DNA of 64,000 nt, taken from Coenobita brevimanus. Taxonomy: Eukaryota; Arthropoda; Malacostraca; Decapoda; Coenobitidae. Under the pieces are notes generated by a model. It had not been told where the DNA came from, made no database searches, and worked only from the letters and a program-made list of their open reading frames with translations. Location of the stretch: contig CM064666.1 of assembly GCA_032717465.1 (NCBI GenBank), positions 21,037,732 to 21,101,731 of the forward strand, given 5' to 3'. The stretch's first letter is position 1, and each line of letters opens with the position of its first letter. The position numbers and the translations under genes are program-made. Below are positions 1 to 11,799 of this stretch, one piece after another.

Positions 1-19
1 ATTGATTGTAGTAAAAACT

Positions 20-50
20 GGCGGCGCAACTGCTAAGGTCATATGCCGCC
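20..50 (-). other. Conserved 3'-terminal hairpin of LINE-A
   Basis: GGCGGC (45-50, read on the minus strand) pairs with GCCGCC (20-25) across a loop containing ATATGACC. The same stem closes the 3' UTR of LINE-B (19288-19318) and, more or less decayed, of P, Q and the 6666-7380 fragment. In LINEs a 3'-UTR structure of this kind usually marks the RNA for its own reverse transcriptase; that role is inferred here. Confidence 0.6.
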
Positions 51-285
51 GGACAACTAGCTAAAACACATGGCAAATAAATAGTGCAGATTTAATAACT
101 TTTTCTAGAAATAATACACTGAAAATAATAAAAGAATAGTTAAAAGAGAAAACAATTTCTTATAAAAGTGGAAGGAGGCCCGCCTCCTGAAGAAAACCAA
201 AAACATCAGTAAAATCACTATGGGCTCCACCAAGCATCGAGGAGAGACGGTAGGCACCATCTACCTCTGTATGCCTATGGAGGAA

Positions 286-3200
286 TCACCGACGCGGGTC
301 CCCCAAACTTGGACACTCGACCAGCAAGTGACGGACAGTAAGGGGAACAAAGCAATTATCACAGTACGGTTGAGTCTCGCCACTCATCAGGAACCCATGT
401 GTAAGCCGAGAGTGCCCAGTGCGAAGCCTAGCAAGAGCTACCTCCAATCGCCGAGGCATGGAAGGGAGAACCCTTGGCACAACCACTCTCTGGAAGACCT
501 CTTTCAGCTTATTATGAGCAACACCATCCCAGCGTCTCTGCCAACACACATGCATTCTGTCCAGCAAGTAAGGTGTTAGATCAGATGCAGGAAGTGGATA
601 TTCTGTTGGGGGCTGTTGAGTAGCCGCAGCCTTGGCCAATGCATCCGCAGTCTCATTGCCCACCACACCAACATGTGCGGGAACCCAGGAAAAATCCACT
701 CTCTTCCCCCAACGACGAATGAGGAACAGCCACTCCAAAATAGCTAAAACTAAGGGATGGGAAGAATTAAAAGAGTCTAGGGCCAAAAGCTCCCCTTGAG
801 AGTCGCTAAAAATAGTAAAATAATTGTCAGGATGAACAAACACCAACTTCAAGGTTAAAATGATGGCTGACAACTCCGCAGTAAAAACTGAGGCAACCAA
901 AGGAAGACTACCTCCACGGCTAAAATTGGGAAATACCACTCCAAAACCAACACCTGATACGGATTTAGAGCCATCAGTATACACAGGCACAGAACCACTA
1001 TGACTAGAAGCATGTTCTAAAAATAACCTTAAAAGTCACTGAGGAGCAACAAAATCCTTTGAACCTGCAATAGGCCTGCAGAAAGTTACCTTGGGCAATA
1101 TCCAAGGCGCAACCCTCGGGATCCGAACAGGACTGACAAGAGCCGCCGACAAACCAAACCCCTCCATTATATCCTGAACCTTACAGCCAAATGGACGAGG
1201 CATGCGAGGGTGTCTACTATAACACAAAAGACAAGACTGTTTCGTCACACCCTCACAGACAAGTGAGTCTGGAAGGCGACGAATCCGGAGCCAGCACCGT
1301 ACTGCAACAGACTGAATCAGTAGATCTAAGGGAGGCACACCTGCTTACACCAATAAGCTGGGAATTGGAGAGGACCGAAAGGCCGTAGTTGCAAGGCGAA
1401 GACCAGTATAATAAACAGCATCTAGAGTTTTTAGTCTTGATTCTGTGGCAGAGGAATATACCTCACAGCCAAATGACAGCTTAGAGGTTACAAATACCTG
1501 ACACAAATGCATCCTCCGATCAGCACCCCAAGAGGTATGGGACAGAACCCTCAATGGATTGAGAGCCTTCATACATGATGTTTTAAGATCTGCCAAGTGT
1601 GAGACCCATGTCAAACAACAATCAAAAGTCAGGCCCAAGAATTTCGTCTCTGTCACACAACGGAGTCTCCTGCCACAAAGCTGGAGATCAGGGTCTGGGT
1701 GTACCCCTCTCATCCTACAGAAGTGCATAGCCACAGTCTTTGAAGGGAAAAACCGAAAACCCTTGGAAGTGGTCCAGGCAGAAATCTTGTCCAAGGCAAG
1801 TTGCATCCGCCGCTCAATAGCAGACATGTGGGAGCCAGAAAACCATATAGATAAGTTATCCACATAAAGGGATGAGGATACCCAAGCAGGCACAGTTTCA
1901 ACGATACCATTAATGGCCACTGCAAACAGGGAAACACTTAAGACACTCCCCTGCGGGACACCTTCCTCCTGGCACAGTGGCACAGAGAGGGTAGAACCCA
2001 CACGGACCCGAAATACACGATCAGTCAAGAAGTCTCCAAGCAACACAGGCAGGCGACCACGTAAACCAAAAGCATGAAGTTGTTGGAGGATGCCATGGCA
2101 CCAGGCAGTGTCATAAGCCTTCTCAAGGTCAAAAAACACAGCCACAAGTTGTTGCTTGGAGGCAAAAGCTTCACAGATTGAAGCCTCAAGCCTGATAAGG
2201 TTGTCTGAAGTGCACCGTAATTTACGGAAACCACTCTGCGACGGAAAGAGAAAGCAACCCTTCTCCAGAAACCACATAAGCCTGACACTGACCATCTTTT
2301 CGAACAGCTTGCACACACATGATGTTAAAGTGATAGGGCGATAGTTGGAGACTTGGGAATGGTCTTTACCAGGCTTGGGAAAGGGGAGGACAATACTCAA
2401 CTTCCAGCTCCTCGGAATAGAGCCCTCACTCCAAACCTTGTTAAAAAGGTCCAATAAAAACTGAAGTGAATCAGTCGGAAGATGACGCAGCATAGCGTAT
2501 GGAATATCGTCAGACCCAGACCAGTGTCATGACACTCTGAAAGGGCAGCACATAGCTCATGGAGGCTGAAATCTAAATTATACAGCTCTCCGCCACGAGA
2601 GCGTAAGTCAAGACCCAGCCTCTCCTGATTCCTACGACAGGTGGCAAATGGCTGAGAAGGATCCTTTGTGGAGACAGCGTAAAACTGATCTGCAAAAGCA
2701 GAGGCTACTGCATCTGGTGCAGACACAAATTCTCTGTGAAGGCGCAACACCGGAGGGGAGGGGGGCGAGAACCTACCAGATATCTTGCGCACCTTTTTCC
2801 ACACCACAGACAGTGAAGTTGAAGATGTAATTGTAGAAACATACGACCTCCACGAGTTACGCCGAGCAATCTTCATGACCCATCTATAGTGAGCACGTGC
2901 TTTGCGAAACTGTATTTTTAGAAAAACAACATTACGATTGGCAAAATACCGATGAGCAGCTGCTTTGTAAGTTCCCTTTGCTATGGAGCAGTCATCATTC
3001 CACCATGGCACAGGTCTCCGGGAAAAAAACACCAGAAGTCCGTGGGATAGAATGAACCCCTGCGGAGAAAATGGTCTTAGTAAAATAACATTCGGCATCA
3101 TCAATAGTTGAAAAATCAGTAACCCTGTTGGCAAATACACATAGTTCCTCAAAAAGAGACCAATCAGCCCTATCCAGACACCAGCGTGGCAGACGGGCTA

Positions 3201-3867
3201 CAGGGACTGAGCGAGTAGGCTGGACCACTACAGGGTAATGGTCACTACCATGTAGATCATCCAAAACCTCCCAAGAAAAATCAAGGACACAGTTAGAGGA
3301 GGAGATGGTAAGGTCAGTGACAGAATACGTGCCAGTCTGAACATGAAAATGGGTCAGCCTTCCATCATTTAGGACAACCAAATCTAAATCCCCAACCAAA
3401 GAGGCAAGAAGATCACCTCGGGGATTTGAAAGCGAGTCACCCCAGAAAGGATGGCGGCCATTAAGGTCACCAAGGAGTAGGAAAGGGGGTGGAAGTTGGC
3501 TAATAAGGGTTTCTAGATCAGCTCGTATAACAGGAACGGAAGGGGGAAGGTACAGACAGCAGATGGTATAGCACCTCCCAACGTGCATCTGTACTGCTAG
3601 AACTTGAAAGGGGGACTGAATCTCAAAGGAAATAAAGGGGACATCAGAACGGAACAAAATTGCACATCCACCGCTGTGACCACCAGGAGGAGATGCATGG
3701 AAGGCCTTATACCCCCTAATGGAAGGGAACTGTCTGTCCCCCACCATTGTCTCCTGAAGACACACACATAGTGGGTTCAGAGTAGAGAGTAATAACTGCA
3801 ATTCCTCCCAATTTGCCATGGCACCTCTACAGTTCCTCTGAAGACAGATTGGTACTGATTGAGCCAT
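286..3867 (-). pseudogene. LINE-A ORF2: endonuclease, reverse transcriptase, RNase H (broken)
   Basis: ORF2 would nick target DNA and copy the LINE RNA into it. The APE-type endonuclease (3867 to about 2995) shows the catalytic QET, GDLN and SDHYPV motifs. A frameshift near 3000 leads to the linker (3020-2510), and another near 2500 to the RT (2493-1345), with LEKAYDTAW (motif A) and GVPQGSVLS (motif B). Motif C reads YVDN at 1855-1866 where LINE-B has YVDD, so a catalytic aspartate is lost. The RNase H (990-286) begins PVYTDGSK and keeps FSDSQ and GNETADAL. A Cys/His tail follows (PYCDNC, HLLVECPS). It starts 34 bases after the ORF1 stop. Pseudogene status is clear; the exact frameshift sites are approximate. 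Confidence 0.88.
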
Positions 3868-3901
3868 AGTGATTAGTATTAAATATTATGAACTTAGAAA
3901 G

Positions 3902-5869
3902 CTATGTAGCAACCTCGTTGGGAAAGGAGTGAAAGCCCTTCTTCCTGGGCGTGGAGCTCTGCCTCACCAACCGAGAAGGCAGTGAAGATTTAGAGTTTCC
4001 ATGGGTGTAAGTACCCTTACCCCGAGACATGTCCCCCCCATTGCCAGAATGAGTCCGAAGCACAGAGACCTTCTTGGAAGACCCACGTGCCCCGTCCGCA
4101 CACCCATGTGAGGGTTCAGGTGGCACCTCGGGGCCAACCGAACCCCTCCCATCCAAATCATCCAAAGGTTGGCCGCTGGATGATGGATCAGAGGGAGCAA
4201 GCAACTGAGCTCTATGAGTATCTAAAGACCCAGGCCCCACCACACCTGGGGAAGAGGCAGGGACGGGAATCCTAGAAGGGCCATCATGAACACCCACAGA
4301 CTTAGACGCGACCACTGGCTGGGTTGTCTAGCGAAGAGCCCCCTCAGGATCCTCATGTGGTACAGAAGTTTGAACCTTAGAAGGAGGGGAGTCACCCAAA
4401 AACTCCTCACTCCTCACTCGTTTGAGGCTGGCAGTTGCAACCTCCATCTCTGCGCCAGAACTTAAAGCATTAGAAACTATAGTGCCACACTGTAAAGAAG
4501 AGTGAACAACAGTAGCAGAGCGGGCAGATGGTACAGGAGCAGCAGTCGGTATGGAAGTAGCAGCTGATACAGAAGTATGAGAGATGCTGTTTTTTTTGGA
4601 TATGTTAGGACAAGGATGCACAGGAAGGACATCGGGAGTTTTGAATGTGTCAAAGCAAAGTGTAGCATCGACACGGGTGTTTGTCACAGGAGGAACCGGA
4701 GGAACTGGGATGGGGGAGGCACTCCCAGATGCTGGAAGAACCACCGCAGAGGGGACACCCCCAGAGACAGGAGGCACCTCCCTGAAGGAAGCATAGCTGC
4801 TTCCAGGCTGCACTCCCTCAGTGGAACCCCCCGGGTGAGAAGGGCGGGAAGTAGAACCCCGAGAATTTGATGGGTCATTGTGTGATGGCAGGGGCACCTG
4901 CCGGGTAGCTTTATGGCGAGACAACGCAGCAGCAAAGGTAACCCCAGGGCGAATGAACCGCTCCCTTACCCTGGCCTTTGCCTCAGAAAAGGAAATTTTC
5001 TCCTTTGTTCGGACAGAAATGATCTCGTATTCATATTTGTATACTTCGCAATCCCTTGAGGAGGCTGCATGTGCTCCTCCACAGTTCAAACATTTAGAGG
5101 GTTGAGAACAATCATCTATACCATGAGAAATTCCACCACAATTTCCACAGACCTCAGGAAGGCCAGACGCTTCCTGCCTGCAAGAACGGTGGACATGACC
5201 AAATCTTTGACAATAATAGGATCTTCTAGGTCGGGGAACGTAAGGTTTAACCTTTAGCTTCCACCACGCAGCAGTGATAACCTGCGGCAAGGTAAGACGG
5301 TCAAATGTCAAGATAAGAGTGGGCGTGAGGGTTAAAACCCCATCAACCCTCTTCATAATTCTCTGTACTCCTACAACACCCTGAGGAGCCAGCCCCTCTA
5401 GGAGGGAAGAATCAGAATATGATACCAAGTCACGAGAATACACAACCCCTCGGGACTGGTTTAGGACCAAGTGACGAGAGGCAGATACAGGATAACCAGC
5501 GACCATACTTAGGGACTGGATGCGTGAACTCTCCTCGTCAATCCTAGCTTCTAGCAATAGAGAACCATCACCCTGTAAAGAGACCTTGGGGGTAAATCCA
5601 CATGCTGAAACTAGACCACTGTGAATCTGAAAACAATTCAAGTTCCGGAAAAAAGTACCATTATCCATTTTAATGACTACATATTTGGTGTAAGAGTTAT
5701 TAACAAAAACACCAGGTAAGAGTTCCACAGATAAGTCATCGCGATTCACCATTTTGGCAGATGACCCGGAGGGTACCGGGTCGTCAGCCAGAGAGTGACC
5801 ACTTGATGCCGACTCGTGTGCCTGGTCACCAACCACACGAGTGGATAAAGAAATGTTAAATATATCCAT
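3902..5869 (-). pseudogene. LINE-A ORF1: gag-like RNA-binding protein with zinc knuckles, one in-frame stop
   Basis: ORF1 proteins of this group coat the LINE RNA to form the ribonucleoprotein. The frame starts at 5869 (MDIFNISLS) and reads through an N-terminal domain of about 190 residues to three Cys/His clusters: CQRFGHVHRSC, CGNCGGISHGIDDC and CLNCGGAHAASSRDC. A conserved segment rich in SFSEAKARVRERF follows, then a long Ser/Pro-rich tail. A TAG at 4330-4328 interrupts it, after which the same frame continues to 3902. The intended protein would be about 655 residues. It is paralogous to LINE-B ORF1 with the same domain order. Confidence 0.85.
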
Positions 5870-6292
5870 ATATATACTGGTGAATATGGATTGGCACCAG
5901 GAGCCAAGGGAAACCGCCTACCAGGGAGTGAGGGGACCGAGCGCGGTCTGATGGGAGCGGGGTACCTCGTCCCCAGAGGGTGTCCCCAAAAGGACACCCC
6001 GTGATGCGAAAGTTCGCTCCCACCAGTGCAGAGACCCCCTTCCCCAACCCCCCCCAGCCCAGACACCCAACCAACCAACTCGGGACAGCACCGAGGCGAT
6101 CCCTCTGGAGGGCAGCACCGATGACCCTTACGGGTAACCTACGTTTCGGGCAGTGCTTAGTCAGACCCCTCACCCACAACCCTACCCGCATGGGAGACCC
6201 TGCCAGATGTCGTTACATCCACGGGCAGGCTTGTGGGATCACAGGGGCATGCAAGCCCCCCCACCACGACAAGGTGGCTGCCCACGTGGGGG

Positions 6293-6665
6293 CACTCGCT
6301 AAGTCTCTCGCCAATCACACTACTGTAGGTGGAAATTCAGGAATTGGACGACGTTGGCACTGCTACGCTCTGGACCCAACCTGCTTTCGTGGCGTACAAA
6401 CCTTGACTGACTTCAAATCGTGTGAAAGAGGCGAGCATCCAGCCGCATTACTAACAGCTAGAATGAGCGAAACACGCCCATAATAAATCGCTCAGCAGAA
6501 GTGCTAATGTCTCTCACAAAGACGATCATTTATGACAGTGAAAAATTGTTCTGAAAACACTCCCGACTGGGTAAATACGTAGCAATTAAACTGAACGATA
6601 AACACTGGGATTCCACTAGAGTTCGTGGTTTCCCACCAAATGATGTTACGAGCCAACTCGTGACA
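6293..6665 (-). mobile_element. Partial LTR of the G family, truncated by LINE-A
   Basis: The minus-strand sequence from 6665 starts TGTCACGAGTTGGC. It then follows the first third of the LTR found at 41358-42381, including the shared TAGTGGAATCCCAGT and TCGCTCATTCTAGC blocks. It stops after a GCGAGTG block at 6293, exactly where LINE-A begins. The rest of the LTR would be expected to the left of base 1. Divergence from the other LTRs is clearly larger than between those two, so it is an older insertion. Confidence 0.7.
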
Positions 6666-7380
6666 GAGAGCTGCAGCCTCTCGCCCTTCCTCTCCTCTTT
6701 ACTGTGTCCCATCCGAGGATTTATGTACAACCACTATGGAGGCTGTCCGTCTCTGTTGGCAGAGAAGGTGGGATGCAGTAGGGGCGAACAAACTCCGCAA
6801 TATTTGTCGGAACCTGGGCGATGGGGGGTATGTGGGACTATCCCGACAGTGGGAAACAACTTTGGCCCGTCTCCGGATTGGCCACACCAGGCTGATTCAT
6901 GGTTTTTAAATGGAGAGGGCGCCCCCTCCCTGTTGTGAAGACTGTCTGGTTACTTTGATTGTGTGGCATCTTCTTGTGGAATGCCCCAGTGTTGGGGACC
7001 TTCGTCAGTGGTACCTTTCCAGGTGCCGAGCCAGCAACGGATCGTACCTTCTCTCCTCGGTGATTGGGGAAGAGGCTTGTGCTGTGGGGGGAGGCACCTT
7101 CTCCTTTGTATTGAGTTCTGGCCTTCTCCACAAGCTGTAGGGCTTTACACTATTTTAGTTTGTGTTTTATAATGTTCTCGTTTAACCTCAATTTTTTCAC
7201 CACGTTTTAGTTTTGGTAGTTTCTTTTATACTGTCGGTTTGTTTTATGCATCGCTTCTCTCTGCTTTTTATGGTTTTCATATATTTTAACTTTCTTTTAA
7301 TGTTTGTGTTCGGCAGCATATGACCTTTGCTGTTGCGCTGCTATGTCATATTTTCATTTATTCATTTATTCATTCCTCAG
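6666..7380 (+). mobile_element. 5'-truncated LINE 3' fragment (I/LOA group, third subfamily)
   Basis: This is the C-terminal end of an ORF2 in broken frames: WQRRWDAVGANKLR around 6755, then ARLRIGHTRLIHGF, the Cys/His block PPPCCEDC and HLLVECPS (about 6920-6990). A short 3' UTR follows. The terminal block GGCAGCATATGACC (7312-7325) matches the LINE-A/B 3' hairpin with a compensated stem. The tail is (ATTC)n rather than CAAT, so it is a separate subfamily. It abuts the LTR fragment at 6665 directly. Confidence 0.75.
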
Positions 7381-8430
7381 CTGACCCGCTGAAATAAACA
7401 GTGAGAAAAAGAACATACTCATAAATTTGTACAGTATAAACACAGACAGTTTGCCTGCCTGTTATAATAACACAGATAATACAAGAAATACAAAACTTAC
7501 AAAGAGATGAAGGTTTGATATTAAAAGTAATATGTAAGTGCACATAACAAGGTGTAGGAGAAATTGCACATGTGTTTTTACTCACGATAACAGTCGGGGC
7601 TGACATGATGTGGAAGGTGGCACAGATGGCTGGGGAAGTGCGTGCAGGCAGGCGGCCAAGCATGACTGATGGCAAGCGCGCGCCTCTCTCGCCTTATTCG
7701 CCACTCGCTCGCCAGCATGCAGTTGCCTTGTGTGAATGGTGTTGCCACATCGCCGACCACTCCCGATTTCCTGCCAAGACTCTTGGTGCACTCTTTGCGC
7801 AGTCTGGGATCGGTCATAGCCCAGTTGTCGTGTGGTCTGCTTGTGGTCTGCTTGCAGTTGTCACGTGGTCGTGAGCCATGATTCCGATTCGCCAACTGGA
7901 CTGTCAAAATGCATTGCATGGTCGGCTTGGGGTCTGTTTGCAGTCTGATTGTGGTCTGGTCGTGGTCGGCGAATCGTTACACAGTTGTAACAGTTATTTT
8001 TTTGGTGACTGCACGCTGACACGCAACGAACGCATCACGACGTATCCGATTGAAATAAGACTGCTTCAGGACTGACCTACAACACTCCCGACTACGACGC
8101 AACTGTGGCCAGACTTTTGGCAAGCCGTGCTGAGGCCACGATTTTTTAATGCGTGCGTCAAAAAGTTGAGAGGCTCTATGAGTCATCCCAGCGGCTCACA
8201 ACCGCCCTCCAGAGTCCGGGCTTTGTTGGCGAATCAAGAGATGACCGATGACAAAAGCCGTTACAACCTTGAGTTGCGCCACGGTCGGGCCTTGAGTCAT
8301 GTAATGTATGACGGGCTTAAGCCCTTTGAGATGCATCACAAAATATGTGTAAATGCGACTTCTCATTACTGTTTATTTTCCTGGGAATACATATGCTTCA
8401 TGTGGTTTCAAAGTCCTATCTAATCTGTTC
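7381..8430. other. Unassigned spacer with GGTCTG-rich stretch
   Basis: No convincing coding sequence. Open frames of about 100 codons exist on both strands between 7570 and 7920 but overlap each other and carry no recognisable motif. Bases about 7825-7975 repeat GTGGTCTG/TTGCAGT words at irregular spacing, like a decayed short tandem repeat or a MITE end. I cannot name the element. Confidence 0.4.
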
Positions 8431-9801
8431 CCATTGTTCAACATATATGTCTCACCTAATTCAGAGTCCCAGTCCAACTTTTCTCGTCAAGCTTCCTCAC
8501 TAAGCACTGGCCCCTAATAGCTATAGGACTGACCAATCCTAATGGGACAAATAGCGTGCAGACCTGACTTAACAAGGACCTCTTGGTGAGAGTGACATCA
8601 GAGAACTTAATTGGTTTCAAACTTATTACATCAGTTGTTGTATCCTAGTTAAGACCCAACACATTCTGAATTTTGGGAATGTCATTATTTGGATAGTCCT
8701 CTTGTATTTTATTCCTCAAAAGCGGTGAATTTGTATTCCAGCTCTGTAACAGCAAATTTGCCTTCCCACACTTGGAATTGGCTACTTCATAAGCCTTCAA
8801 TGCTTCCGACTCTGTATCAGCAACACCTTGCAAATTATCCATATGAAAAGGGTGCCCTATTTCTGGGCATTTGGCATCTTCAAAATGATGCTTTATAGTG
8901 TTGCAAAGCAGGAAAGGACTAGCACAAGAGCCAGAGAACACCGATCGGAAACAGTAAGTTTTCAATGAACTATCCTCATTTTGAGGATCATGAGGCCAGA
9001 GGAATTTTGTAAGCATAAGGTTTCTCTCCATATCTTAGTAACACATTCCCTAGCTTCTCTGTTAGTGTAGGTCCAGAGTATAAGCAATCGTTCAGGCTAG
9101 CTGATCCCTTGGACGCTTTACTACTACAATTGAAAACTATCCTTATGGGAGTAGTTACTGAATCCTTGTTACAGCATGATGTGGCAAATAATGTCCTTCT
9201 TTGTGGTTAACAGGGAATTCTACCTCTTATATAAATTTATTCTTCAATGGATCCCTTATAATATTATCATATATGGTTAGATGCTCTGGTTTATCTCTCA
9301 ACTTTCTTAGAAAAGAATTTAACTGACCCTTTGCTGCTTGGTAATTTGTTGGTAACTCTGAATGGTTTAATTTCCATGGTAATCCTACCCAATACTGTTC
9401 ATCCTTAAATTCCACAGACTGATTATACAAATCCAAAGTTATTTTATCTTCAGGGGTTGGTTCCTCATAGTGCATTTCCACACTAGGTCCCATAATTTGT
9501 GTACAGGTTCAATATTTTTATCCAGTAGGCCATTTATCTGAGTAGGTTCTAATTCTGCACCTGTTCTAGCTACCATCAATGACTGTGTGGGGGTAACAAA
9601 CACTGAGTCTACTAGTTTAGCCTCTTCTTTAGCTTGTTTTGAAAAAGGCAACTGACCCATAATAAGGTTACCTCCTGGACTCTTGAACAACTGTACCTTA
9701 TTCTTCTTGAAAGTCCTATGTAGGAATCTCCCACAGTAATCCGAACCAATTATCATTTTTGTGGGACCCACAGTATCTGATTCCACATTTCGTTTAGCCA
9801 A
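8431..9801 (-). pseudogene. BEL/Pao pol fragment: post-protease region and RT (broken)
   Basis: The segment 9801-9439 carries IIGSDYCGRFLHR and the LMVARTGAELEP region seen after the protease in BEL/Pao polyproteins. 9493-9227 carries YWVGLPWKLNHSELP and the LRDKPEHLTIYDNII segment that opens the RT. 9230-8645 holds fragments of the RT fingers and palm (SKASKGSASLNDCLYSGP, then TKFLWPHDP and SGSCASPFLLCNTIKHH). 8645-8431 ends with LSLKPIKFSDVTLTKR-like sequence. The YVDD box is not visible. At least four frame breaks make it non-functional. The family call rests on several independent blocks in the right order. Confidence 0.75.
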
Positions 9802-9840
9802 TCTTATCCCTGAGCTTTGTAGATGAGCAGAGGTTTCCTT

Positions 9841-9845
<5 letters not shown>

Positions 9846-9922
<77 letters not shown>
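9846..9922. repeat. (CT)n-(AT)n compound microsatellite
   Basis: About 13 CT units followed by roughly 24 AT units, lying inside the BEL/Pao pol region between the protease and the following domain. Confidence 0.95.
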
Positions 9923-9924
<2 letters not shown>

Positions 9925-9967
9925 TTGTCTCCATACTATCCAGTACAGCTACTGTTATACGGCATTT

Positions 9968-10270
9968 TTATCTGCCTAGTTGTATTACAGGTTTAACTAA
10001 ATCAAAGGTCTGTGCTTCCTTGGTAGTTAAGAACCCTGTAATGGCTAGGTTTACCTTGCCAATAATAGGTAACCTTAATTTCTTCACAATGTCTGAAGAA
10101 ATGAAGTTTTTCTGAGCACCCGTATCAAAAGGAGTATATGCTAATAGATTTCTCTTCTCAATCACTACCTTCACATCTGCTATTGTAACTGCAGCTGGCA
10201 TTACTACTGGAGTATTTCCATTAGCAATTGTCACAGTGACACTTGCAGGTTTAGGAACCTCATTTTTCAT
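9968..10270 (-). pseudogene. BEL/Pao aspartic protease fragment
   Basis: The frame reads AAVTIADVKVVI, then the catalytic loop PFDTGAQKNFIS, then KLRLPIIGKVNLAITGF. This is the layout of the Pao-type retropepsin: a DTG catalytic triad in a short beta-rich domain. It would mature the gag-pol polyprotein. The frame is open only across the domain; upstream it is separated from the zinc-knuckle frame (10598-10329) by a shift. Confidence 0.75.
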
Positions 10271-10328
10271 CCTTGGGCATAAAGCACTATGATGTTGATC
10301 CCTTTTACATTTGAAACAAAGATTAAAT

Positions 10329-11560
10329 TTAGTCGTGCAGTCCGCGGAAGTGTTTGGAATTCAAACAGATTATACAACATACCAGTTCCTGAAGCTTTCC
10401 TACTCTAGAAGCATAATCAGGATAATGTTGATAAGATGCACTGGAATGTCGATCACCACATAATGCACAAACTTTCCTGTCCCTTACCATGGAAGGTTTT
10501 ACTTCCTTATTTTCATCAGCTTGTCTATTCCACGTCTTTGATATTTTATCCTCAGCCTTTAAAGAGCTAAGGAAAGTACCTATCTCTTCTGTAAGCACAG
10601 ACTTTGCCTTCTCTGACTTAGGTTTCCCAACCAGTTGGTTAGTGGGGTCTTCTGTTTAATCTCAACAGGCTTTTCTGTTCCTTGGAAGTGTTTACAGAGT
10701 TGCATTAAGCCTTCTTCAATCTCCTCACAGGAGAAATTATCCCTTTGGTACCTGCCGTACAAGGCATCCTTGGTTTTTGGCAGAAACTTCAAGGACACAA
10801 TTCTAGAAAGCACCTAATCTGCTGCCTTAATATTTTCGTAAGTACCTAAAGCCTTTAAATTGCAAATTATTGTAATTCTAAAATTTTGCAATCAAAATCG
10901 TGTTTAGGTATAGGTAATTCAAGTAAAGCCTTCAGTAATTGGGTGATAACTTGCTCCCTGTCTTCTTAGTTTTGTCTAAGGATAGTCAAGGCCACCTCAT
11001 AATTGTCTTCTTCCACTGGTAATTCTTTTATCAGTTTATAAGGCGTTCCCTTGATCTGTCCTAACAGATATGTGAGTTTGCTCACATTAGGGAGATTTGT
11101 TCTATCATGAACTAGGTATTTGAATTGGTCCTAAAAGGATTTCCAATTTTACTCCCCATCAAACTCTGGAAGCGTAATTTATGGTAGTACAGCTTTACTC
11201 CGCTGTTCCACAACTTGTATTTCAGCGGCACTCTCAGCCAATTTTGAGTCTATTAACTTCACTACGGTCAAATATTCTTCTAATTTACCTTCAAATATTG
11301 CAGTCTCTGACTCTAAGAGATCTTTACCATCAGCTTTTACTATGGCTGCTTCTAAATTTACATAACCTTCTTCATACTTCGTCCATCGGTCATTCAGTAT
11401 ATTCAGGAGACTTTAATTTTTCCCTGGACAGAGGTGTTTCATCTAACGATTGTTTGCAATCATTTATGGCTCTCGTTAACCATCCTGCCTTAATACTAGC
11501 TCATCACTGCAACAAGGAAACAGAGATGTTGACTGATGTCTAATTTAATAATTTAACCAT
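10329..11560 (-). pseudogene. BEL/Pao gag (broken) with zinc-binding domain
   Basis: Broken frames give the LPEFDGE start block near 11170, the NLPNVSKLTYL-like stretch near 11090-11070, then SRIVSLKFLPKTKDALYGRYQ and EEIEEGLMQLCKHF (10813-10580). The zinc-binding CALCGDRHSSASYQHYPDY and CCIICLNSKHFRGLHD segments follow (10598-10329). This order is typical of BEL/Pao gag. Several stops before 10813 show it is dead. Confidence 0.65.
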
Positions 11561-11799
11561 TAATTTCAACCCCAATTTACCCCAGCCTAGTAATTATCTA
11601 ATTAGTTTAAATTTTTAAGAGTGTAGATATTAGGTCCGCAATATCAAACCTATCCCCCTGGGTTGTTAAACCTCTAGAGTTATATCTTATCCTCACATTC
11701 AGTATACTCCCAGAGCTCAGAAATATTTATCTCCTAGTATACCATAGGCCCACCCATAGCTTGTATAGCATAGAACTGTCCTTTCTTCAGTTCTAAATA

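Larger units (their letters stand above)
1..6292 (-). mobile_element. LINE-A, I/LOA-group non-LTR retrotransposon with RNase H, near full length
   Basis: Read on the minus strand, this runs from a GC-rich 5' end at about 6292 through ORF1 (5869-3902) and ORF2 (3867-286) to a 3' UTR whose CAAT-type tail lies at base 1. The tail and any TSD probably continue beyond the window. Zinc knuckles in ORF1 and endonuclease-RT-RNase H in ORF2 place it in the RNase H-bearing I/LOA-type LINEs. Its 3' UTR is closely related to LINE-B, but its 5' UTR after the first 40 bases differs, so A and B are probably subfamilies. It is inactivated by several frameshifts and stops. Confidence 0.9.

Noticed and set aside
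5980..6483. Plus-strand 167-codon frame over the LINE-A 5' UTR and LTR joint
   Set aside because: Antisense of a GC-rich 5' UTR and spans two unrelated elements.
7578..7919. Minus-strand 113-codon frame with a Cys/His-rich look
   Set aside because: Overlaps an equally long plus-strand frame, spacing of Cys/His fits no known finger, and it spans the GGTCTG repeat.
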